The notes under the pieces are model-generated. The model saw only the letters and a list, made by a program, of their open reading frames with translations. It did not search any database and was not told the origin of the DNA. The translations under genes and the position numbers were made by a program. A stretch of 64,000 nucleotides of DNA from Novosphingobium pokkalii (GTDB lineage: Bacteria > Pseudomonadota > Alphaproteobacteria > Sphingomonadales > Sphingomonadaceae): assembly GCF_014652855.1 (NCBI RefSeq), contig NZ_BMZP01000001.1, positions 389,809 to 453,808 of the forward strand, given 5' to 3'. Positions within the stretch are counted from its first letter, which is position 1. Each line of letters starts with the position of its first letter. Positions 1 to 6,772 of this stretch are shown in pieces.

Positions 1-176
1 AAATCGGCACCAAGCGGCGGATAGGCGCCCGGAACGCCGGCCCCGGTGCGCGTGTGGCAGGCAGCACAGCGGGCAAAGACCGTGGCTCCATCAGGCGCCG
101 CGCGCAGCGGATGGGTCGCCAGCAGAGCGGCCCCGCCGAGCGCGACCACCGCGCCGAGCACAGCCGCGCGCTTCAC
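1..176 (-). CDS. Partial monohaem c-type cytochrome, electron acceptor candidate
   Basis: Only the N-terminal part lies in the window; the gene runs off the left edge. It starts with GTG overlapping the TGA of the amine dehydrogenase small-subunit gene (GTGA). The visible protein has a hydrophobic export signal ending near LRAAPDG and a haem-binding CAACH motif (ARCAACHTRTG), followed by GVPGAYPPLGADF, typical of small class I cytochromes. Its place directly after the small-subunit gene matches the small periplasmic monohaem cytochrome gene (orf-2) described after aauA in Alcaligenes faecalis. The inferred job is to take electrons from the dehydrogenase. It is not visibly the dihaem enzyme MauG, but only about 58 residues are seen. 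Confidence 0.75.
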   Translation of the reverse strand, partial: MKRAAVLGAVVALGGAALLATHPLRAAPDGATVFARCAACHTRTGAGVPGAYPPLGAD

Positions 177-739
177 TTGCCTTTCTCCAGCGCGACGCCG
201 ATCACCGCCGCCACCGAGCAGTTGTAAACGCTGCTCTGCGAGCCCAGGCACCAGTTGTAGTCGTTGTTCGACTGCGGACGCACTTGTGGGCGATCGCCCT
301 CGTTGCGGTTGCACAGGCACTGCCCGCACGAAGAGGTGCCGCAGCAATCGTTGTAGCTGATGACATAGGCACGCCCGTCGGCCGGGTTGGTGCAGGTGCC
401 GATCCAGGTGATCGGGCTCATTTCCGTGCCCGGCGGGCAGGTGTTCACCGTACCGCCGCAGCAGGAGCAGAGGAAGCCGTCGATTGCACAATAGCGCCAG
501 TAGTCGCAGCTTGCCTGGTCGCCGGGATCCTGGTCCAGGCCGCTGGCCATGATCGGCCGCGCCGCGCCTGCGGGGTGGGCGCCATGCCCCCCTTCCCCAC
601 TGGCGGCACGCGCCACGGGCAGCACCGGAAAGGCAGCCGCGCCGGTCATTCCCGCACCCAGCAGCGCCAGGATGGAGCGGCGGCTGGTGCCCCGCGCCAC
701 GCGACGCGAGAAGGTTTCGGTCAGTTTGTCGAACCGCAT
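173..739 (-). CDS. aauA: TTQ amine dehydrogenase small subunit (aromatic amine/methylamine dehydrogenase light chain)
   Basis: Periplasmic catalytic subunit of a quinoprotein that oxidises primary amines to aldehydes and ammonia. The 188-residue precursor has a twin-arginine signal (TSRRSILALLG, Arg20-Arg21) as expected for export after folding. The mature part is cysteine-rich, as needed for the six disulfides of this family. Trp112 (ITWIGTC) and Trp163 (YNWCLG) align with the two tryptophans cross-linked into tryptophan tryptophylquinone, and Asp131 (YNDCCG) with the catalytic Asp. FLCSCCGG and SPITWIGTC resemble, from memory, the A. faecalis aromatic amine dehydrogenase more than Paracoccus MauA. 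It is last of the BEDA set before the cytochrome gene. The aromatic rather than methylamine assignment is inference. Confidence 0.9.
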   Translation of the reverse strand: MRFDKLTETFSRRVARGTSRRSILALLGAGMTGAAAFPVLPVARAASGEGGHGAHPAGAARPIMASGLDQDPGDQASCDYWRYCAIDGFLCSCCGGTVNTCPPGTEMSPITWIGTCTNPADGRAYVISYNDCCGTSSCGQCLCNRNEGDRPQVRPQSNNDYNWCLGSQSSVYNCSVAAVIGVALEKGK

Positions 740-742
740 GGC

Positions 743-1333
743 TCAGGCCTCCTTCTGGCGGCGGGCGAGGAAATCCTGGATCGAAGCAACGCCCCGCTCC
801 TTCGCTTCGAACAGGCTTTCCAAGTGTTCGCGGCTGTTGACGAGGCCGAGCGAGGCGACGCGGCCTTCCTCGTCGAGCAGCACGGCATAGGGCAGCTTGG
901 CGACGCCGAAAGCGCGGCCGAGTGCTTCGCTGAGCACCAGCGGCAAGCCATCGAGGCCATGCTCACGCGCCATGGCGCGATAGGCCGCCTTGCTGCCATC
1001 GCCGGCCACGACCAGGTCGAGCCAGCCCGCCTCGGCCCGCGCCGCGCTGCGCACCACCGGCAACAGCGATTTGCACATCGGGCATTCGGGCGACGCGAAG
1101 AACAGGAGCTGGCTGCGGCCCGCGCGCTTGCCGCCGATCGCCACCGGAGCACCATCGATATCGGCCAGGGTCATCGGCGTGGCTTTTTCACCCAAGGCGA
1201 CATTCTGGTGCAGGGTCAAGGCGCCGGCCGGGGCAATGCGTTCATGCAGCACGCCCACCTGGCGGGCGAGCGCGGCAATCAGCAGGCCTTCGACGATCAC
1301 GGCGGTCCAGAGCAGGATCTGGCTGGTCAGCAT
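743..1333 (-). CDS. aauD: MauD/AauD-like thioredoxin-fold maturation protein
   Basis: A 196-residue membrane-anchored thioredoxin-fold protein needed in this family for disulfide formation or isomerisation in the cysteine-rich small subunit. An N-terminal hydrophobic anchor (TSQILLWTAVIVEGLLIAAL) is followed by the redox-active FFASPECPMCKSLLP motif with CPMC as the CxxC site, and the cis-proline segment AKLPYAVLLDEEG. The chosen ATG overlaps the stop of the MauE-like gene (TGATG), so the two are probably translationally coupled; upstream in-frame sequence would lie entirely in that gene. The small-subunit gene follows after three bases. The assignment to the MauD family is firm; the client (the small subunit) is inferred from context. 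Confidence 0.9.
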   Translation of the reverse strand: MLTSQILLWTAVIVEGLLIAALARQVGVLHERIAPAGALTLHQNVALGEKATPMTLADIDGAPVAIGGKRAGRSQLLFFASPECPMCKSLLPVVRSAARAEAGWLDLVVAGDGSKAAYRAMAREHGLDGLPLVLSEALGRAFGVAKLPYAVLLDEEGRVASLGLVNSREHLESLFEAKERGVASIQDFLARRQKEA

Positions 1334-1821
1334 CACGCGGTCCTCCATGCAGGGCGGGGCGTGGCGAGCAACTCGCTCAGGCCCAGGTAGAGTGCCAAAA
1401 AGCCGGCAGCGGCAAACGGCGCATCGAGCGTGAATGGCGCTGCCGGCAGGGTGGAAACAGCAAGGGCCAGGGCTGCAAGGCCAGCCGGTCGGGCGACGAC
1501 CGCCGCCGTCACCGGCTTGGCGCGGGCCGCCAGATCGCACCCGCAATCGAGCGTGTGGCCGCGTTGCCGCCACAGCAGCAGCGCGTAACTGGCCCAGACC
1601 GCGGCAGCGAGGACCGCGCCGATCACCCGCAACGGCGGGATCAGCAGGAAGACCGCCGCCGCCATTTCGGCAGCCCCGGCCAGCAGCAGCAGCACCGGCC
1701 CAAGCGCGGCACCGCTGCCGGACAGGCGCGCGGCGATCGGAGCCAGGCGTTGATGACCCAGCACCTTGTGCCCCGCCGATGCGGCCAGCAGCATGGCGCA
1801 AAAGAGATCAGGCGCCCCCAT
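1333..1821 (-). CDS. aauE: MauE/AauE-like membrane protein
   Basis: An integral membrane protein of about 162 residues with about four hydrophobic helices, of the MauE (DoxX-like) family that works with MauD in small-subunit maturation. The conserved cysteine pair is seen in HTLDCGCDLAAR, a motif that in relatives is thought to pass reducing or oxidising equivalents to the thioredoxin-like partner. The ATG at 1821 overlaps the TGA of the large-subunit gene by one base (TGATG); a GTG one codon upstream is possible. The order large subunit, E, D, small subunit is the conserved core in both mau and aau clusters. Confidence 0.87.
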   Translation of the reverse strand: MGAPDLFCAMLLAASAGHKVLGHQRLAPIAARLSGSGAALGPVLLLLAGAAEMAAAVFLLIPPLRVIGAVLAAAVWASYALLLWRQRGHTLDCGCDLAARAKPVTAAVVARPAGLAALALAVSTLPAAPFTLDAPFAAAGFLALYLGLSELLATPRPAWRTA

Positions 1822-3023
1822 CACGGCACCGTGACCATGATCGGGTTGGCCGCCACCGTGGCGCCCAGCGTGCGCACGAACGCGCCGCTGACGGCATCAT
1901 AGACGTCGATCACGCCATCGGCGCGCGCGGCCACCAGATGTGGCTGCTCCTCGCGCGTGACGCCGATCGCCACGCTCTGGCCCTTGAGCGCGATACGCTG
2001 CACGCGGGCCTTCTTCACAGGATCGATCACCCAGACTTCGGTGCCGCCGTCCTTGTGGCTGCCTTCCTTGCCATAGGGGCTCATCAACACATAGAGCCGC
2101 CCGGCGGCATCGGCGTGGATCACTTCCCAGCCGCCCGGACGCCACTCCGGCGCGCCGCCTTCGGCGGTGCCGACGCTGAAACTGCCGGGCAGCGGGCGGA
2201 TCACCTCGCCCGACAGGTCAAAGCCCTGGATCATCCCGTAGAAGCTGACGAACCACGCTGTCTTGCCGACAATCGCCGGGGTGCCGAACAGCGGCTGGCG
2301 ATCGATGTCCTGCACCTTGGCCACAGTTTTGGAACTGGCCGCCCCGCCCTTGTCGTCCAGCGTCACGCTGAAGGCGGAGCCATCGGCGCAGAGGCTGGTG
2401 AAGCCGCGCACCCCGGTGGGATAGATCTGCGCGCAGCCGGGCAGGTCAATCTCGTTCAATATCTTGCGCGCTGCCAGGTCTACCACCGTCACCGACTGGG
2501 CCGGGGTGAAATTGGCGATCAGCGCCCACTTGCCGTCGTTGGTGAACTGGAACAGGTGCGGATAGGTCACCGATTGCTGGCGCTTGCCACCGGGCAGCAC
2601 GATCTCGCCCTTGGGCTCCAGCGTCGCCATGTCCCAGATGGTGATCGCATCGGTGCGTTCCCCGCGCGACAGGCGGCTGTAGAACGTTTCGGCGGTGTAG
2701 ATTTCCCCGCGCTCACGCGAGACGAGCATGTTGGCAAACTGCGCCGCGCGCACCAGGCCCTTGAGCGGGCGGACCGGATCGGCGGTGTCCACCACCGCCA
2801 AGCGGCCATCGACGATCGACTGGAAGCGGAAATCGTGGATCAGCACCCAGCTTGCCGGCCACTGCGTCGGCAGCTTGGCGACGCTGGGCAGGGTCTCTTC
2901 GGGCAAGGGTTTGGGAAAGGCGGCAGAAGCCGCACTTGGCGCCGCCAGCGCAGGCGCGCTTCCCTGGATCGAAAGGGCCGAAGTAGCAGCAGCAAGCCCT
3001 GCTGCAAGGGCGAAGGATCGCAT
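1821..3023 (-). CDS. aauB: TTQ amine dehydrogenase large subunit (heavy chain)
   Basis: Large non-catalytic subunit of the periplasmic heterotetrameric amine dehydrogenase. The 400-residue protein has a Sec-type signal (MRSFALAAGLAAATSALS) and a series of beta-propeller blades with repeated VVDxxAxK-like and GxxxVTYPHLFQF-like segments, consistent with the seven-bladed propeller of this family. I chose ATG at 3023 because a GGGGGGA ribosome-binding site lies just upstream and the signal begins there; the open frame extends to a TTG at 3098, which would put non-signal residues in front. First gene of the operon, read away from the TetR regulator at 3169 with a 145-base gap holding candidate operators. 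Confidence 0.88.
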   Translation of the reverse strand: MRSFALAAGLAAATSALSIQGSAPALAAPSAASAAFPKPLPEETLPSVAKLPTQWPASWVLIHDFRFQSIVDGRLAVVDTADPVRPLKGLVRAAQFANMLVSRERGEIYTAETFYSRLSRGERTDAITIWDMATLEPKGEIVLPGGKRQQSVTYPHLFQFTNDGKWALIANFTPAQSVTVVDLAARKILNEIDLPGCAQIYPTGVRGFTSLCADGSAFSVTLDDKGGAASSKTVAKVQDIDRQPLFGTPAIVGKTAWFVSFYGMIQGFDLSGEVIRPLPGSFSVGTAEGGAPEWRPGGWEVIHADAAGRLYVLMSPYGKEGSHKDGGTEVWVIDPVKKARVQRIALKGQSVAIGVTREEQPHLVAARADGVIDVYDAVSGAFVRTLGATVAANPIMVTVP

Positions 3024-3093
3024 CGTGTGTCCCCCCATGGCGGCCGATGGGCTCGCCTTGTGCAACACAAGATGACCTTTCAGACACAAAACT

Positions 3094-3129
3094 GTCAATT
3101 GACCTAAATTTGTCGAGTGACCTATTTTA
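3094..3129. promoter_or_regulatory. Candidate operators between aauB and tetR
   Basis: The short gap between the divergent aauB and TetR genes contains a perfect 10-base palindrome GTCAATTGAC (3094-3103) overlapping the first of two near-identical direct repeats: TGACCTAAATTT (3100-3111) and TGACCTATTTTA (3118-3129). The second repeat also starts an ACCT-N10-AGGT inverted pair ending near 3138. The area is AT-rich against its surroundings. The sites are seen directly; that the adjacent TetR protein binds them is inference from position. Confidence 0.5.
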
Positions 3130-3168
3130 TGAGAGGTGCTAAACTCTCCTGAAATTGGGGGAGACGCG

Positions 3169-3828
3169 ATGACAAATCAGATGGATAGTGTGCCGCGACT
3201 GGTCACCGACCTGATCGTCCCGGAGCGCGAGGGAGGCTATCTCAAAGGGCGGGAAACGCGCGAACTGATCCTGCGCACGGCGCTGACCATCCTGATCGAG
3301 CATGGCTATCCGGCGATGTCGATGCGCCGAGTCGCGGCCGAATGCGGGATGAAGTTCGGCAACCTGACCTATCACTACCGCAGCCGCGAAGACCTGGTGC
3401 GCGAACTGCTCGAAGCGGTCATCCGCTCTTATGAAGTGGAATTCGCGGCCATCGCGCACATGCCTGGCGCTTCCCCCGAGGACCGCCTTCGCCGCGTGTG
3501 CCTGTTCATCCTGGAAGACATCCGCACCAAGAAGACCACGCATCTCTTTCCCGAGATCTGGGCCCTGTCGAACCACGAACCCTTCGTGTTCGACCTGATG
3601 CACGCGCTCTATGTGCGCGCCCGCGCGCCGATCCGCGCCATCATTGATGAAATGCGGCCCGACCTGCCTGCCGCCTTGCGCGAGGATATGGCCCTGTTCA
3701 TTTCGGCCAGCATGGAAGGCATGACCGTCTTTGCCGGCCACGCCAAACCGTTCGAACCGCGCATGCCATCGATCGAGCGGATCGCGGTGCAATCCTTCCT
3801 CGATCTGGTGCGCAGCACGCCAGCCTGA
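3169..3828 (+). CDS. TetR-family transcriptional regulator
   Basis: A 219-residue one-component regulator. The N-terminal domain (about residues 25-75) has the family pattern TRELILRTALTILIEHG, then MRRVAAECGMKFGNLTYHY as the helix-turn-helix; the C-terminal part is a helical ligand-binding domain of unknown specificity. ATG at 3169 is preferred because GGGGGA lies 3-8 bases ahead; an in-frame GTG at 3136 exists. It is divergent from the amine dehydrogenase operon and is its likely local regulator, with an amine or aldehyde as possible effector (inference). Confidence 0.85.
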   Translation: MTNQMDSVPRLVTDLIVPEREGGYLKGRETRELILRTALTILIEHGYPAMSMRRVAAECGMKFGNLTYHYRSREDLVRELLEAVIRSYEVEFAAIAHMPGASPEDRLRRVCLFILEDIRTKKTTHLFPEIWALSNHEPFVFDLMHALYVRARAPIRAIIDEMRPDLPAALREDMALFISASMEGMTVFAGHAKPFEPRMPSIERIAVQSFLDLVRSTPA

Positions 3829-3837
3829 CGTTCAGGC
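3823..3837. terminator. Small hairpin between convergent genes
   Basis: GCCTGA-CGT-TCAGGC forms a six-base-pair stem with a three-base loop, overlapping the stop codon of the TetR gene and lying before the stop of the convergent amidohydrolase. There is no T run, so its role as a terminator is uncertain. Confidence 0.35.
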
Positions 3838-3863
3838 CGGCGTGCGCGAGGGCAAAAGCCCCA

Positions 3864-5183
3864 TCAAATCCGGGGTTCGCTGTGATCCTTCACGATGCGG
3901 CCGCCCTGCATGACGAAACGCACGCGCTGCAACTCGGTCACGTCGACCATCGGATCCTTGTCGGTGGCGACGATATCGGCAAAGGCGCCGGGGCTGATCG
4001 CGCCGATGCGGCTTTCGCCGATCAGCGTCGCTGCACCGGTCCACGAGCTGCGCAAGACGTCGGCCACAGGCATTCCGGCCTTGGCCATCAGCTCGAATTC
4101 ACGCGCGTTCTGGCCGTGGTGATAGACCCCGGCATCGGTGCCGAATGCGATCTTCACCCCCGCCTTCCACGCGGCATAGAGGTTCTTGGCCATGATCGGG
4201 CCAACCGCCAGCGCCTTTTCCGCCATCGACGGGCCGAGCAATTCGGGATGCTTCTGGGCAAATTCCACCACCGTGGCGCCAGCGATCAGCGTGGGCACCA
4301 AGTATGTGCCGTGGCTCTTCATGATGGTATAGCTCGCAGGCGTGGCAAAGCTGCCGTGCTCGATCGAGTCCACGCCGATGTCGCTGGCGTGGTCGATCGC
4401 CTGGGCGCCATGGGCATGGGCGGCCACGCGCAGATGCAGGGTATGGGCGGTTTCCACCACGGCCTTGATTTCCGCATCGGTCATCAACTGGGCCTGGGGA
4501 TCGTCGCCCACGCTGGCGACGCCACCCGACGGCACGATCTTGATGAGATCCACGCCATCGCGGAAGTGCTCACGCACTTTCTTCACGGCCTCATCCGGCC
4601 CATCGACAATACCGTCCTGCCATTCCGGCTTGGTCAGCGCCGGATCGAAGCCGTTGGCCGGGTCGCCGTGGCCGCCGGTGGGGCTCAGGATACTGCCCGA
4701 AACCCACATGCGCGGGCCAGGGATGGTGCCGGCCTTCTGCGCCCGCTTGAGCGCAACGACGACGGCGGTATCCCCGCCCACGTCGCGCACGGAGGTGAAG
4801 CCGGCCAGCAGGGTCAGCCGCGCGTTGCCCACGCCCTCCAGCGTTTCGTCATAACCGCTCTTGGTCACGCTCTGGAGCTGGGCGTTGCCCTTGGTCAGAT
4901 CGAGCGTAAGGTGAACGTGGGCATCGATCAGGCCGGGCATGACCGTGCTTTGCGACAGGTCCACCACGTCAGCCCCGGCCGGCGTCACAAAGCCATCCTG
5001 CACGCCCGTGATCTGGTCATCGTGGACCAGGATCGACACGTTCGCACGTTCCCCGGCGTTGACGCCGTCGATCAGGTGACCGGCATGGATCACATAGTCG
5101 CGCGCCTGGGCCTGTGCTCCCAGGATCGGCGCGGCGGCGATCGTCATGGCCAGCGATACACTGGCCAGCAAGGACTTCTTCAT
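3864..5183 (-). CDS. Exported amidohydrolase (imidazolonepropionase-like / Xaa-dipeptidase-like)
   Basis: A 439-residue metal-dependent hydrolase of the amidohydrolase superfamily, exported through an N-terminal signal (MKKSLLASVSLAMTIAAAPILGAQA). Visible metal-site motifs in order are GLIDAHVHL (His89, His91), DLIKIVPSGG, VAAHAHG, IEHGSFA and GTDAGVYHH, the last carrying the catalytic Asp. Members close to this type cleave Xaa-Pro, Xaa-Arg or Xaa-Lys dipeptides or related amides; the exact substrate cannot be read from the sequence. A GGGAG site precedes the ATG. It is 50 bases downstream of the FecR gene on the same strand and probably belongs to the sigma/FecR transcription unit, which suggests it handles the substrate taken in by the neighbouring receptors. 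Confidence 0.88.
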   Translation of the reverse strand: MKKSLLASVSLAMTIAAAPILGAQAQARDYVIHAGHLIDGVNAGERANVSILVHDDQITGVQDGFVTPAGADVVDLSQSTVMPGLIDAHVHLTLDLTKGNAQLQSVTKSGYDETLEGVGNARLTLLAGFTSVRDVGGDTAVVVALKRAQKAGTIPGPRMWVSGSILSPTGGHGDPANGFDPALTKPEWQDGIVDGPDEAVKKVREHFRDGVDLIKIVPSGGVASVGDDPQAQLMTDAEIKAVVETAHTLHLRVAAHAHGAQAIDHASDIGVDSIEHGSFATPASYTIMKSHGTYLVPTLIAGATVVEFAQKHPELLGPSMAEKALAVGPIMAKNLYAAWKAGVKIAFGTDAGVYHHGQNAREFELMAKAGMPVADVLRSSWTGAATLIGESRIGAISPGAFADIVATDKDPMVDVTELQRVRFVMQGGRIVKDHSEPRI

Positions 5184-5233
5184 TGGTCAAACTCCCTGAG
5201 AGACGGTTTTTCAATGCAATGTGAAGCGGGATG

Positions 5234-6208
5234 TCATGGCTTTGCCGGGCCGCGCGACAGCGCGCCGGGATGGCCCATGGCCGCCACGGTATCGACCAGC
5301 GCCTGCGGATCATCGACGCGGAAAGCGCCGCTGACCGGCACGGTTCCGGTGCGCGAATCGCGGATCACCAGCGGCTGCGCGAGATAGCGGTTGAAGCGGT
5401 CGACCAGGCTCGCCAACGGCTCGGCGTCGGCCACGATCATGCCATCCTGCCATCCCGGCGCGCCGGTGATGTCCGACCGGCCCAGCACGGCCTCGCCCCC
5501 GCGCAAGGCCAGGTGCTGCCCCGGCGACAGGCGGCGCGGCGCCAGGCCGGGCGCGCCCACGTCGACCGCGCCTTCCACCAGCGACACGGCCACGCCATCC
5601 CCTGCCCGGCTCACTTCGAACACCGTGCCGACATCGGTCACAGACAGAGGCCCGGCCTCCACCCGAAATGGCCGTGCGGCGTCATGCTTGACCCGGAAAT
5701 AGGCGCGCCCCTGCGCCAGCACGACACTGCGCCGGCCAGCATCCTCGCCCACCAGCACGCGCGTCTGCGCGTCGAGCGTGATCTGGCTGCCATCGGCGAG
5801 GCTCACCGTACGCGGCCCGGCTGCGCCATTTTCCAGCGTGCGCATGGCCAGTTGTGGCGCGGCGGATGGAAGCGGCGAACCTGATCGCACCGCCAGTACC
5901 GTGCCCACGCCAATCGCCACGACGCCCAGCGCTGCCGCCACGGCCAGCCACCGCCGGCGCGGTTGTGCAGCCACGCCGCCCGCCGTCCGCGCCAGAGCCT
6001 GTGCGCGCATCGCGATCACCGCCTCGTGATCCGCAACCTGATCGAGCCCGGCCCACAGCGCTTCCACCTCGGCCAGGGCGGCCTGGGTTTGTGCATCGCC
6101 GGGCGCCGCCACCGGTCGCCCGGCGCGCCGCGCCGCAAAATGGGCAATCGCCGCGTCCAGCGCGGGTTGTCCCTCGCGCCCCGCCGCGTCGCCTTGGTCC
6201 GCGCTCAT
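5234..6208 (-). CDS. FecR-family anti-sigma factor / sigma regulator
   Basis: Inner-membrane regulator of an ECF sigma factor in a cell-surface signalling chain. The 324-residue protein has an N-terminal cytoplasmic DUF4880-like region with AALAEVEALWAGLD, one membrane helix (RRRWLAVAAALGVVAIGVGT, about residues 85-105), a periplasmic FecR domain (TVSLADGSQITLDAQTRVLV, then GRAYFRVKHDAARPFRVEAG), and a C-terminal STN-like segment (VDRFNRYLAQPLVI). Its ATG overlaps the stop of the sigma gene (ATGA). The periplasmic part is expected to contact the N-terminal signalling domain of the receptor encoded divergently. Confidence 0.92.
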   Translation of the reverse strand: MSADQGDAAGREGQPALDAAIAHFAARRAGRPVAAPGDAQTQAALAEVEALWAGLDQVADHEAVIAMRAQALARTAGGVAAQPRRRWLAVAAALGVVAIGVGTVLAVRSGSPLPSAAPQLAMRTLENGAAGPRTVSLADGSQITLDAQTRVLVGEDAGRRSVVLAQGRAYFRVKHDAARPFRVEAGPLSVTDVGTVFEVSRAGDGVAVSLVEGAVDVGAPGLAPRRLSPGQHLALRGGEAVLGRSDITGAPGWQDGMIVADAEPLASLVDRFNRYLAQPLVIRDSRTGTVPVSGAFRVDDPQALVDTVAAMGHPGALSRGPAKP

Positions 6209-6723
6209 TCCTCGATCTCCAGCAACAGGCGCAGCGCCTTCATGATGTGCTTTTCCACGGAACTGACCGAAATGCCCATGCGGCGGGCGATCTCGGCATA
6301 AGCCAGGCCCTCGAAACGGTGCAGCACGAAAACATCGCGCGTGCGTTCGGGCATGGTCGAAAGCCGGTTCATGACGACGGTAAGCGCCTCCTTACCTTCC
6401 AAGACGCGATCCGGCGTGATCCACTCAACGGGATGATCATTTTCTTCAAGACCGTGGTGCATATCCTCGCTGCGCACCACGGCGCGGCGCGCGCGATCAT
6501 GCACCACGCTGCTGGCGGCGGTGAAAAGATAGGCTCGCGGATTGGCCACCTCGCCGCTGTCCAGCCGCTCGTGCGCGCGCAGCCACACGTCCTGCACGGC
6601 GTCATCGACGTCAGCGGGATTGCGCAACCGCCGGCCCAGCCAAGTGCGCACCGCGCGGCGATGGCGCTCGAACGCGGAGATCGGGCCATCGCCGGCCTGC
6701 TGGCTGATCCGTTTGGAGGACAT
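6205..6723 (-). CDS. ECF RNA polymerase sigma factor (FecI type)
   Basis: A 172-residue ECF sigma factor. Region 2 is seen in DVDDAVQDVWLRAHERLD and NPRAYLFTAASSVVHDRARR, region 4 in LSTMPERTRDVFVLHRFEG followed by the helix-turn-helix AEIARRMGISVSSVEKHIMK. The start MSSKR at 6723 gives the family's usual length; a longer open frame continues upstream but would run antisense through the receptor gene. It forms an operon with the FecR gene (4-base overlap) and faces the STN-containing receptor, the standard FecI-FecR-FecA layout. The inferred targets are the receptor and downstream genes at 6.8-13.2 kb. Confidence 0.93.
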   Translation of the reverse strand: MSSKRISQQAGDGPISAFERHRRAVRTWLGRRLRNPADVDDAVQDVWLRAHERLDSGEVANPRAYLFTAASSVVHDRARRAVVRSEDMHHGLEENDHPVEWITPDRVLEGKEALTVVMNRLSTMPERTRDVFVLHRFEGLAYAEIARRMGISVSSVEKHIMKALRLLLEIEE

Positions 6724-6772
6724 GGACGGGAAAGCTAGCCAAGACGCGGCCGCTTTGGCAAGCTGCCGGACA

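Noticed and set aside
284..1390. Long plus-strand frame opposite the amine dehydrogenase small-subunit and MauD-like genes
   Set aside because: Low-complexity, Ala/Arg/Gly-rich translation with no family motif; a shadow frame of high-GC coding DNA.
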